From positions 1-43,020 of the forward strand of contig JAYVJM010000022.1 in assembly GCA_043769275.1 (NCBI GenBank): a stretch of DNA of 43,020 nucleotides, written 5' to 3'. Shown piece by piece: positions 33,662 to 41,964 of the stretch. The stretch comes from JAYVJM01 sp043769275 (GTDB taxonomy: Bacteria > Pseudomonadota > Gammaproteobacteria > Pseudomonadales > UBA7239). Both the position numbers and the translations under genes were made by a program. The notes under the pieces are model-generated. The model saw only the letters and a program-made list of their open reading frames with translations. It was not told the DNA's origin and ran no database searches. Each line of letters opens with the position of its first letter. Position 1 is the first letter of the stretch.

Positions 33662-35725
33662 TCAAGCTGCTTCCGAGCGCACGCGGCGCGGTCTTTTCAC
33701 CGCCTGTGGCGGCTCTGGGTCTATGCCGTAACGCGCCAGCGAGGGAAAGCTGTGTTTTTTGTGTGGCAGCAGTGTGGCATCCACAAAATGCGGCACAAAA
33801 CTCGGCTCGTTGGTCAATTCCACATAATGGATTTTGCGGGCGATGTGTTCGGCTTCTTCGCGTTTGGCGCGGTTCATTAACGCCATGCGTGCGCCGTCAC
33901 CGGCGGCGTTGCCGACCGAACGCACATTGGCCAAGCCCACATCCTGAAACAAGCCCACCATCAAACAACGACGCAAATCAATGTGTGAGCCAAACGCACC
34001 CGCCAGAATCACTTTTTCTGGCTTGTCGCGGCCGAGTTTATCCAGCAGCACTTGTATGCCGGAATACACGGCGGCTTTGGCGAGCTGCACATTGCGCACA
34101 TCGTCGATGGTCATGGTGATGTCTTTTCCAATCACCGTTTCCGCCGCCCACGCGATCACAAACTCGGGGTCGCCATCCTCGCCACGGCGCAGGCGTGGCG
34201 TGTCTATTTCCATGTTGAATTTGCCATTCGGCGCCAGAATGCCGGCTTTGTACAGCTCGCCGACCGCGTCGATAATGGCCGATCCACACAGACCAATGGC
34301 TTGAATCGTGTCGGCATCGAGGCGCGAATTCCACGCTTCTTTGCCAATCACTTTAAAACGCACGTCGTAACTTTTTGGGTCGATGCGGATTTTTTCAATC
34401 GCCCCGCGTGCCGCGCGCACGCCGTATTTGATGCTTGCGCCTTCCAGTGCTGGGCCGGTGGGGCAGGATGTGGAATAAATACAGTCGCGGTTGCCGACCA
34501 AAATTTCGCCGTTGGTGCCGATATCGATAATCGCCACTAATTCGTCGCTGTTGTAAGGCTCTAATGCAATCGCCACGGCGGTGTTGTCGGCGCCCACAAA
34601 GCCGGCCTGATTGGGCAATAAATGCACGTTGATGGCCGGCAAAATATGGTGCAGGCCAAGATCGCGCGCTTTTACGTTCATTGACTGCGCAATGCGCGGG
34701 TTAAATGGCGACTTTCCCAAAGAGTCTGGGTCAAGCCCCAAAAAAATGTGGTGCATACAGGTGTTCGCGACCAGTACGATTTCGCTGATGTCTTCCGCCG
34801 TAAAACCGGCGGCGGCAGTCACGCGCATGGCCAGCTCGTCCAGCGTGCGTGTGACGGCATTTTGCATGTGTTCCAATTTGGCCGGATTGTCGGAAGCCGC
34901 GATGCGGTTCATCACATCGTCGCCGCCAATTTTGATCTGCGGGTTCATCTGCGATTCGGTGGCAATCGTCTCGCCCGTTTGCATATCGCATAAATAAGCG
35001 GCCATCGTGGTGGTGCCTAAATCGACCGCCAACCCCAGCCAACAGGCGGTGGTGTCGCCATTTTCCACGCGCACCACGTCGCGGCCATCCCACACCGTGG
35101 CGGTTAAGTGCATCACTTTAGCGCGTTGCGGGCGGGCAATCGTGGTCAGTTGTTTCAGTGTTGTAAAGTCAATTTGTAAGTGTTCACTTAGTCCGTGCGC
35201 CTTTTGTAGTGATGCCTGTAGGCGTTCCCAGTCGCCGCGATGGTCTTCCAGCGTGGGCGCGGGCACTTCCACAAAAAACTTGGCTGTGATGGGGTCGCGC
35301 ACGGTAATCGGTTTACCGGCGGCTTTGCGCACCACGGCTTCGCGCACGCGTGCTTCTTCGGGAATAAACACAACGACATCTGCGTGCAGTTTTGTCTGGC
35401 AGCTTAGGCGCTCGCTGCTTTTAAAACCGTGTTTAACGGTCAATTTGCGTTCGTGTTCGCTCATCGCGGAGACGTGATTGGCGCGGGAGTGGAGGCCGTG
35501 AGTGCCCGTTAACATGCCGCCCATCGACAGCTCGCGGCCATCGTCGGCAAAATGCCCCTCCATTACGACACATTTGCATTTGGCGCAGGTGCCGGTACCG
35601 CCACAAATGGATTCTATGCCTACGCCTAGCGCGCGTGCGGCCTCCAGTACCGGCGTGCCCGCCGCGAACTCGCCGCGTACACCGGCAGGCAAGAACAGCA
35701 CATCAAAGGTGTCGGCGGTGCTCAT
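33662..35725 (-). CDS. Reductive activator of corrinoid proteins (RACE), ferredoxin-ASKHA type
   Basis: A 687-residue ATP-dependent activase that reduces inactive cob(II)alamin to cob(I)alamin. The N-terminal 2Fe-2S domain has Cys41, Cys47 and Cys50 (SICGGTGTCAKCKC) and the distant Cys109 (ERLSCQ). A linker follows (to about 230), then an ASKHA domain: AVDLGTTTMAAYL and AIDIGTNGEILVGN phosphate loops, and ILAGAFGSHIDLRRCLMVGLFQDV. ATG 35725 fits family length; an open frame reaches 35764. It follows tetR by 16 bases. Its last residues AVKRPRRVRSEAA are duplicated at 31834-31870. Confidence 0.92.
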   Translation of the reverse strand: MSTADTFDVLFLPAGVRGEFAAGTPVLEAARALGVGIESICGGTGTCAKCKCVVMEGHFADDGRELSMGGMLTGTHGLHSRANHVSAMSEHERKLTVKHGFKSSERLSCQTKLHADVVVFIPEEARVREAVVRKAAGKPITVRDPITAKFFVEVPAPTLEDHRGDWERLQASLQKAHGLSEHLQIDFTTLKQLTTIARPQRAKVMHLTATVWDGRDVVRVENGDTTACWLGLAVDLGTTTMAAYLCDMQTGETIATESQMNPQIKIGGDDVMNRIAASDNPAKLEHMQNAVTRTLDELAMRVTAAAGFTAEDISEIVLVANTCMHHIFLGLDPDSLGKSPFNPRIAQSMNVKARDLGLHHILPAINVHLLPNQAGFVGADNTAVAIALEPYNSDELVAIIDIGTNGEILVGNRDCIYSTSCPTGPALEGASIKYGVRAARGAIEKIRIDPKSYDVRFKVIGKEAWNSRLDADTIQAIGLCGSAIIDAVGELYKAGILAPNGKFNMEIDTPRLRRGEDGDPEFVIAWAAETVIGKDITMTIDDVRNVQLAKAAVYSGIQVLLDKLGRDKPEKVILAGAFGSHIDLRRCLMVGLFQDVGLANVRSVGNAAGDGARMALMNRAKREEAEHIARKIHYVELTNEPSFVPHFVDATLLPHKKHSFPSLARYGIDPEPPQAVKRPRRVRSEAA
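33668..33704. repeat. Direct repeat, RACE gene 3' end (right copy)
   Basis: This is the native-position copy containing the RACE stop codon. 27 bases are identical to the left copy, 1.83 kb away. Together they bracket the ATPase-DUF4276 pair exactly. Confidence 0.85.
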
Positions 35726-35741
35726 GTTGGTGTTCTCGCAC

Positions 35742-36395
35742 TCATAGCCGTTGTGCCTTTTCAATATCGAGCAGGCCGTGGATCACGCGCGTGAGTTCGC
35801 TCGCGTAGGCTTGCACGCGCAAATCGGCGGCCATATTGCTGTCTTGCGCTAACAGCGGCGCATCCATAATGAAAAACATGGTGGCTCCCGCCAGAATCGA
35901 CCAAAACTGCACGGGGTCTATGGCGCGACATAAGCCCGCCGCTTGCGCTTCACTCAAAACACCCACCAAGCGACTGAACATCGGCGCTACATAACGGCTC
36001 ACTTCTAAACGCAAACCGCCTTCTGAGCCGGCGACTTCACGCATAAATAGGCGCATTAAGGTCGGATGTTCGCCAGCATACAGCACCCACGCAGTCACGG
36101 CCGCTTCGATGCGAATGAGCAGGGCTTCGTTGGTGTCGAGGGTCGCGTTGATGCGGGCGTTCAGTTGCGTGAACAGTTTTTCCAGTACGGCGTTGTAGAG
36201 CGTTTCTTTGTCGTGAAAGTGGTAGATCACCGCGGTGCGGGTGATGCCCACATCGTCAGCGATATCTTCCAGCCGTGTGGGGTAAAAACCTTTCGAGGCA
36301 AAACGCGCTTCTGCCGCTTGGAGAATTAACTCGCGGGTTTCGTCCGCCTTGAGTGTGGTGCGGCGGGGGGGTGGGGGCGGCAAACTTACTGTCAT
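35742..36395 (-). CDS. TetR-family transcriptional regulator
   Basis: A 217-residue regulator. The helix-turn-helix is at about 17-65: TRELILQAAEARFASKGFYPTRLEDIADDVGITRTAVIYHFHDKETLYNAVLEKLF. The ligand domain is unrecognised. A Pro-rich N-terminus (SLPPPPPRRTTLKADE) precedes it. The ATG at 36395 lies inside an operator-like palindrome, six bases after the TAAGCT -10-like box, so the mRNA could be leaderless. RACE follows in the same operon. It probably represses itself and the methyltransferase operon, since both carry the same 40-base element. Confidence 0.9.
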   Translation of the reverse strand: MTVSLPPPPPRRTTLKADETRELILQAAEARFASKGFYPTRLEDIADDVGITRTAVIYHFHDKETLYNAVLEKLFTQLNARINATLDTNEALLIRIEAAVTAWVLYAGEHPTLMRLFMREVAGSEGGLRLEVSRYVAPMFSRLVGVLSEAQAAGLCRAIDPVQFWSILAGATMFFIMDAPLLAQDSNMAADLRVQAYASELTRVIHGLLDIEKAQRL

Positions 36396-36421
36396 GAAAG
36401 TAGCTTACTCATGAGTAAGTT
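36382..36421 (-). promoter_or_regulatory. Double-palindrome operator and promoter of tetR-RACE
   Basis: The element has CTTACTCATGAGTAAG (perfect) and TACTGTCATGAAAGTA (one mismatched pair), in the order and spacing of 29862-29901. On the minus strand TTGCGC, a 17-base spacer and TAAGCT form the promoter. The tetR ATG lies within the second palindrome. Confidence 0.8.
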
Positions 36422-36509
36422 CAGGCGCAAGCACTGCCCTCATGAGAGGGTTGTTTTGTTATTTCGCTTTTTCCTGCTTGGCCTGCTCTGCGGCATCGGG
36501 TTTTGCGTG

Positions 36510-37615
36510 TTACTCTGCTTGCTGGAGCGACTGGGCCTTGGCAAAAGCCTCGTCTTCCCGTTGATTCAGTTCGCTGTGATCTGCCTGCTCCACCTGCAGT
36601 GCCTGTGCGGCGGGAGGGTAGGTTTCTTGTAATTGTGTTAGCAGTGTGCGCGCTTGCTCAAGGTCTTGTGGCAAGCCGGCATCACCGCGTTGCAGTGTCA
36701 TGGCCAAGCCAAATTTTGCACGCTCATTGTTGGGGTCTAGTGCCAGTGCGCGGCCAGCACCACTGGTCTGCTGCTGGGCAGGCCGTGCAGCCCCGTTCGC
36801 CTGCTGTCACATAAATAGCTGAGCCCTATCATCATCAAGCCGTCAGCGGTCGTTTTGTCTATGGATGGATGCCGGCGTTTGGTGACTGTATCCCACAGGC
36901 GCTCGGCTTCTGCCGTGTTTTGCAGGCCAGTGCCATTCCTGTACAGCAGGTTTGCGAGCCGTTCTGTGGCGTGGTCATGAATGTCCAATTCTGGAATACA
37001 TAATCCAGCATTGATTTGCTGTTGCTGTAGCGGTTGCCATAGCTGTTGCTGTTGCCGTAGCCGGTAGGCACGCCAACACGCGAGGGGAGACCATGTCGCT
37101 GCACCAGTAGCAGGCGCAGTTCGTGCTGCGGTAAAGTTTTGTTGCGCATAGGTAAAGCTTTGTTCGCAGCCGTAGCCGGCCTCCTGATAGGTGGCTAAAG
37201 CCAAGAAAGCATCGGGAGTGGTAGACGCAGTGAGCTTGGCAAGCTTGGTGGCGGTATAATCGGCACCTGTTGTTAATGTCTGCCAGCGCACTGCTCGCGG
37301 AACGTCGCGCGCCATGCCGCCGTTGCCATACAAAAGTCGATTGCCAAGCTCCCCCTGAGCCCTGCGATCATCTGTTGCGGCAGCAGCAATCAGCTCACGC
37401 ACGTGCGTGTGCTGATCCTGTTGATATTGCATATACCGTAGCGCGGCCGTATCCCAAGCAGCACGGCTCATTGCTTTCGCTGCTTCGGTATACGCTTGAC
37501 GCAAGGCAGTCGCCGCGGCTTTTTCTCGCTTTTCGGTAGCGTCAGTAGCGTCATTGGCTTGTACAGCGAAGCTTGTTGCAGCAAGAAAAATATAAATGCC
37601 TAGCTTGCAAAGCAT
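36510..37615 (-). pseudogene. Exported Sel1/TPR-like protein with a frameshift
   Basis: ATG 37615 (GGAG upstream) starts a Sec signal, MLCKLGIYIFLAATSFAVQA. Sel1-like repeats follow (AQGELGNRLLYGNGGMARDVPRAVRW; ATERLANLLYRNGTGLQNTAEAERLW). The frame runs into a stop at 36737 soon after IGLSYLCDSRRTG. In another frame the protein goes on as GRALALDPNNERAKFGLAMTLQRGDAGLPQDLEQARTLL to a stop at 36510, clearly a TPR/Sel1 continuation. One missing G in the run at 36791-36794 explains it. It may be a real mutation or a sequencing error. Confidence 0.7.
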
Positions 37616-37982
37616 TAGGTGGCTCCATAAGTGAAAGTTGCGGGACAAAGCTGGCGGCGAAAGGCAGCAGCAAAGAAATAGACAAAGCCTGCGCTGGATT
37701 GTTCCTCAATGGGAGTTTTTCCCAGCCCGCACATGCATCTGAAGCAAAGCGTGTGTTTCTACCGTGAGGTGTAAAACTTCCGTCGACCCCTCGACAGGTT
37801 CATGGCGAACGGAAATATGGGGGCGGGCGGTGATTTTTTACTCAATCGAAAGGAGCTTGCTAATCAAAAACACCTAAAGTACGGCGGAAATTACGCACTG
37901 TGATAAAGGCCGCTTGCCTTCACAATACAGGGCTGATTGTTTTTTATCCGTGGTTTAACTATTCAAATAACGAGTATTAACA
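37616..37982. other. Gap upstream of the efflux operon
   Basis: A 367-base region with the probable promoter of emrA near 37930-37980 (AT-rich) and a REP-like element at 37779-37812. No gene is supported; an open frame at 37573-37767 has no family features. Confidence 0.4.
37779..37812. repeat. REP-like element, family A, degenerate
   Basis: TCCGTCGACCCCTCGACAGG with partner TTCATGGCGAACGGA forms imperfect arms. Confidence 0.55.
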
Positions 37983-39014
37983 ATGAATCGTCGACATGCT
38001 TTTTTAATAGCCGGACCCGTTGTGGTGGTGATTGTCGCTGTGTTTTTTTATGCGTCCAGCGGGCGTTATGTCAGCACAGATAATGCGTTTTTGAAAGCCG
38101 ATAAAGTGGTGGTTAGCGCGGAAGTGGCCGGCACGGTGCGGCAGGTGTTGGTGGAAGAAAATAAATTTGTGCGTAAAGGGCATGCTTTGCTGCGATTGGA
38201 TTCCGCCTCATACAGCGCGGCGCTGGTGCGGGCGCAGGCCGCACAGGATCGTGTGCGCACGGAAATTGCCGTGTTGCAGGCCGATTGGCATACACAGCAG
38301 GCGGCGCTGGCTCTGGCTGAGGAAAATCTGGAGTACGCCTCACAAGAGTACCGGCGCCAGATCAAGCTGGCTGAAAAAAAATACAGTTCACAAATGCAGA
38401 CGGATGATCGCAAGCATGCTTTGGATGTAGCGCAACGGCAGAAAACGATGGCATCGCAGTTATTGGCGCAAGCGGTAGCCAAGCTGGGCGGCACGCCTGA
38501 AAAACCGTTAGAGCAACGCTCACGCTGGCGCGAAGCGACGGCTGAAGTGGAGCAGGCCAGCCTTAATTTGGCGCATACCACGGTGCGGGCGCCATTCGAC
38601 GGCGTGGTGAGTAACGTGCCAGAGGAGGGTAAATATCTGAGTGCTGGCAATCCTGCGCTTACGCTCGTGGCAAACACGGGTTTGTGGGTGGAAGCCAACT
38701 TCAAAGAAACGGACTTGTCGCAACTGCGGTTGGGGCAGCCTGTGCGCATCCATATAGACACGTATCCCAATCAGCCCCTGAAAGGCCATGTGCTGAGTAT
38801 TAGCCCAGCCAGCGGCGCGGAATTCGCTATTTTGCCGCCGCAGAATGCCTCGGGTAATTGGGTTCAAGTCGTGCAGCGCATTCCGGTACGCATTGTGCTT
38901 GAGCGTGAAGAGTTGAAAGGCGGGCGCGTGCTGCGTGCGGGCATGAGTGTTGATGTGACCGTGGATACCGGTGCCGATAACACGGCGTATCGTCACTTTT
39001 CTAGTGCGTTATAA
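37983..39014 (+). CDS. emrA: HlyD/EmrA-family membrane fusion protein
   Basis: A 343-residue periplasmic adaptor of a tripartite efflux system. One N-terminal transmembrane helix (HAFLIAGPVVVVIVAVFFYAS) is followed by half-lipoyl motifs VSAEVAGTVRQVLVEENKFVRKGHALLRLD and TTVRAPFDGVVSNVPEEGKYLSAGNPALTLV around a coiled coil (about 80-190). The downstream gene, an EmrB-like transporter about 175 bases away on the same strand, is its partner. REP elements lie between the two genes. Substrate unknown; EmrA is the closest named family. Confidence 0.88.
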   Translation: MNRRHAFLIAGPVVVVIVAVFFYASSGRYVSTDNAFLKADKVVVSAEVAGTVRQVLVEENKFVRKGHALLRLDSASYSAALVRAQAAQDRVRTEIAVLQADWHTQQAALALAEENLEYASQEYRRQIKLAEKKYSSQMQTDDRKHALDVAQRQKTMASQLLAQAVAKLGGTPEKPLEQRSRWREATAEVEQASLNLAHTTVRAPFDGVVSNVPEEGKYLSAGNPALTLVANTGLWVEANFKETDLSQLRLGQPVRIHIDTYPNQPLKGHVLSISPASGAEFAILPPQNASGNWVQVVQRIPVRIVLEREELKGGRVLRAGMSVDVTVDTGADNTAYRHFSSAL

Positions 39015-39058
39015 CCGCGCACATAGGCCTGAAAAAAGAACAATAGAGCCCGCGCATA

Positions 39059-39151
39059 CCCTTCGACAGGCTCAGGGCGAGCGGTTTTCATTCAACAGAT
39101 GATGCCCTGTTCGTGCTGAGTAGCGCGACTTTTTGCGTGTATCGAAGCATC
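39059..39151. repeat. Adjacent REP-like elements, families A and B
   Basis: CCCTTCGACAGGCTCAGGGC (family A, 39059-39084) is followed by CTGTTCGTGCTGAGTAGCGC with ATCGAAGCATC (family B, 39106-39151). They sit between emrA and emrB. Confidence 0.65.
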
Positions 39152-39189
39152 AGCGCGGCAACGGCTGCATTTTTTAGGATGATGGATTG

Positions 39190-40731
39190 ATGAACCGGTT
39201 GCTGCAAAATCTGCCTGAATCGACACGTCGCATCTTGCTGACTTGTTCGGTGATGCTGGCTGCGATTATCCAAGTGCTGGATACCACGATTGCCAACGTG
39301 GCTATGCCGCACATGCAGGGCAGTTTGTCGGCCAATCAGGATCAGATTGCCTGGGTGCTCACTTCTTATATCGTCGCTGCCGCCATCACCATGCCGATGA
39401 CGGGTTTTATCGCTGGAAAATTTGGGCGCAAACGCTTGATGTTGTGGTCTGTGCTGGGTTTTACCGTCGCTTCTGGCTTGTGTGGCGCCGCACAAACGCT
39501 CACGCAAATGGTGCTGCTGCGTATGTTGCAGGGCATGTTTGGTGCGTGTTTGGTGCCGTTGTCGCAATCGGTTCTGCTCGATACTTTTCCTGTGGCAAAA
39601 CACGCTAAAGCGATGGCCATCTGGGGTGTGGGGGTAATGGTCGCGCCTATTCTTGGGCCAACGTTAGGCGGTTGGTTGACCGAGTATTACAGTTGGCGCT
39701 GGGTTTTTTATATCAACTTGCCGTTTGGTATTTTGGCGTTTGTGGGTATCAGTGCGCTGGTTGTGGAATCGCCGCTGGATCGCGAGCGGCGCTTTGATGT
39801 GTTTGGTTTTTTTCTGTTCAGCATCAGCATTGGTGCGCTGCAATTGATGCTTGATCGCGGCCAGTCACAGTACTGGTTTGAATCCTTAGAAATTGTTTCG
39901 TTACTCGTCATTTGTTGTCTGTTTATGTACCTGTTTGTGGTGCATATGTTCACCTGCCCACGCCCTTTTATTGAGCCGGCGCTGTTCCGTGATCGCAATT
40001 TTGTGTTGAGCCTCGTGTTCATTTTTATGGTGGGCATTATTTTGTTGGCGACACTCGCGCTGTTGCCGCCTTACTTGCAAAGTCTGTTGGGTTATCCCGT
40101 TTTGGATGCCGGTTTAATTTTGGCGCCGCGTGGGGCAGGCACCATGTTGGCAATGATGTTTAGCAGCCCGTTAATGGCGCGTTTTTCTGCACGCACTATC
40201 ATCATGCTGGGCTTGTTTTGCATTGCGGCTTCTCTGTGGTACATGACCGGTTTTTCACTGGATACCGACGGCGTAGCAATCGGTTGGACGGGTTTTGTAC
40301 AAGGTTTAGGTTTGGGGCTGGTGTTTGTGCCACTGAGCACGGTGGCGTTCGTGACGCTTAACCCTGTGTTGCGCACCGAGGCGGCTTCTATTTTTAGTTT
40401 GGTGCGCAACATTGGCAGCAGCGTGGGCATTTCAATTGTGGTGAGTCAGTTGGCGGATAACACGCAGTTTTATCACGAAGTAATCGGTGAAAGCCTTACC
40501 CTCTTTAATCAGGCGCTGAGTGTGCCGTCTGTGGTGCAGGTGTTGAATACGCAGACACAACAAGGCTTGGCCTCCCTCAACGGTGAGCTCACCCGCCAAG
40601 CGGCGCAGATGGCTTATATCGCTGATTTTCGCCTGATTATGTGGATGGCTCTAGCTGCTATCCCGCTGGCATTGCTGCTGCGCAGCCCGGAAGCCGGCGC
40701 AGTTGCCCCGGTGGAAGCGGTTATCGACTAG
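39190..40731 (+). CDS. emrB: DHA2-family MFS multidrug transporter, EmrB-like
   Basis: A 513-residue inner-membrane transporter with about 14 hydrophobic segments. The DHA2 motifs are IQVLDTTIANVAMPHMQGSL in helix 1, TGFIAGKFGRKRLM after helix 2 and GVMVAPILGPTLGGWLTEYYSWRWVFYINLPFG (motif C). The start is ATG 39190; a TTG one codon earlier is not needed. It forms an operon with emrA. Expected to expel hydrophobic compounds using proton motive force. Confidence 0.92.
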   Translation: MNRLLQNLPESTRRILLTCSVMLAAIIQVLDTTIANVAMPHMQGSLSANQDQIAWVLTSYIVAAAITMPMTGFIAGKFGRKRLMLWSVLGFTVASGLCGAAQTLTQMVLLRMLQGMFGACLVPLSQSVLLDTFPVAKHAKAMAIWGVGVMVAPILGPTLGGWLTEYYSWRWVFYINLPFGILAFVGISALVVESPLDRERRFDVFGFFLFSISIGALQLMLDRGQSQYWFESLEIVSLLVICCLFMYLFVVHMFTCPRPFIEPALFRDRNFVLSLVFIFMVGIILLATLALLPPYLQSLLGYPVLDAGLILAPRGAGTMLAMMFSSPLMARFSARTIIMLGLFCIAASLWYMTGFSLDTDGVAIGWTGFVQGLGLGLVFVPLSTVAFVTLNPVLRTEAASIFSLVRNIGSSVGISIVVSQLADNTQFYHEVIGESLTLFNQALSVPSVVQVLNTQTQQGLASLNGELTRQAAQMAYIADFRLIMWMALAAIPLALLLRSPEAGAVAPVEAVID

Positions 40732-40793
40732 CGGCATTGTTGCCGCGAAGCCCTAGCCGGTGCGACTGTGCCAGTCAAGGCGTTGAATGAACA

Positions 40794-41840
40794 TCAGCGG
40801 CGTTTTTTTTGCTTTTGCTGCTTGTGTGTCGAGCTGACGTGGATTTTCTCTAGATGCCACGACTCATCTGCTTCTTGGGTGGCAATGCTAGGGGTTTTTC
40901 CTTTCGCATTTCCCAGTGCAGTTAGCTTTCCAAATGCGGGAAACGTGGCCTTCACCTCAAAGTTTTGCAGTTCAGGAACACTCTGCTCGGTAATGTTTTC
41001 AGCTAGGGTAAATAAATGGCAATTTCTGTGGTTGTCTGCTCCCCAGAGTAGTTTGGTGACAGGTGGGCTTATTGGGTCAGAAAAATTATTGGCCGCATGA
41101 TCGGGTGCATTTGCCGTAGGCGTACCCAGTTCAGCAATAAGAGCGCCATGCGTATGTAAAACGGCAAAGGCATCGCCATGTGGGTAAACCTTCGTGAAGG
41201 AGTAGAACTCACCCTCTTTTGCCCCCGATACGGCCCGCCAAGAGGCTCCCTCGTCATAACTCTGAAGCATGGCATTTTTGTAATTTCCAATTACAGTTAA
41301 TACCTTGCCATTCCACGCAACATCATAAAAATATGCGTTGTTAAACGTTTCATCAAGCGCAATTTTTTCCCATTTTTTTCCGTCGGAGCTGCGGAAAATG
41401 GCACTATTTTGCCCCACTGCAACCAGGTATTTCCCCGTCCATGTGACGGCACGCATATGTGTATTCGTAACACCCTTGGCCACATGCTCCCACTCGGTAA
41501 GGTTTTCGCTGTACAAAAACGTTCCATGGGTGCCCACGGCAACGGTCGCGAGTGAGTTGACATCGGCTGTTTGCATCGAAGCGGCACCGTGAAGATCGCT
41601 TGTGGTAGCCCGTGTGGCTTGGTGCCAGTTTTTATTTGACTCGGTGATGAGCACCAAGCCTTTTTTGCCGACGGCAACAATATGTTCATTATCGCCAGTG
41701 CCAACGCTAATCGCGCTCTCGACGCCACTAAGGCCATAAGCGTAGGTATACAGCCATGTAGTGAGCATTAACAAGATAAATGGCGCGATTTTTTTGATCT
41801 GTATGGCGACCCAGAAGTGGATTTTTCTTTCCGTTGTCAT
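40794..41840 (-). CDS. Exported YCF48/BNR-like beta-propeller protein, function unknown
   Basis: A 348-residue protein from ATG 41840 with GAG upstream; the longer frame to 41987 overlaps the divergent neighbour and is less likely. A hydrophobic segment (about 22-40, APFILLMLTTWLYTYAYG) anchors or exports it. Repeated blades carry G-x-x-G-x-x-L/I-x-S-x-D/N-x-x-x-W: AVGTHGTFLYSENLTEWEHV, AVGQNSAIFRSSDGKKWEKI, VIGNYKNAMLQSYDEGASW. This resembles photosystem II assembly factor YCF48 and BNR-type propellers. It ends with a basic tail KQQKQKKRR. No enzyme site is visible. Confidence 0.7.
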   Translation of the reverse strand: MTTERKIHFWVAIQIKKIAPFILLMLTTWLYTYAYGLSGVESAISVGTGDNEHIVAVGKKGLVLITESNKNWHQATRATTSDLHGAASMQTADVNSLATVAVGTHGTFLYSENLTEWEHVAKGVTNTHMRAVTWTGKYLVAVGQNSAIFRSSDGKKWEKIALDETFNNAYFYDVAWNGKVLTVIGNYKNAMLQSYDEGASWRAVSGAKEGEFYSFTKVYPHGDAFAVLHTHGALIAELGTPTANAPDHAANNFSDPISPPVTKLLWGADNHRNCHLFTLAENITEQSVPELQNFEVKATFPAFGKLTALGNAKGKTPSIATQEADESWHLEKIHVSSTHKQQKQKKRR

Positions 41841-41964
41841 AATGCATGCTCGCTGTGCGTGGAATAGACGGATAGGCCTGAGAAAGCTAGGACAAAATGC
41901 ACCGGCAATTAGTTGCATACTTGAATAAACTAGGCCGCATTTTTTACGCAAGGCAAAAACCCCA

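Noticed and set aside
36435..36448. CCCTC/GAGGG hairpin as a terminator
   Set aside because: The stem is only five bases, and no plus-strand gene precedes it.
36411..36632. Small plus-strand membrane protein
   Set aside because: It lies antisense to the frameshifted Sel1/TPR gene and has no ribosome site.
37573..37767. Small plus-strand frame before emrA
   Set aside because: It overlaps the signal-peptide region of the Sel1-like gene and has no recognisable feature.
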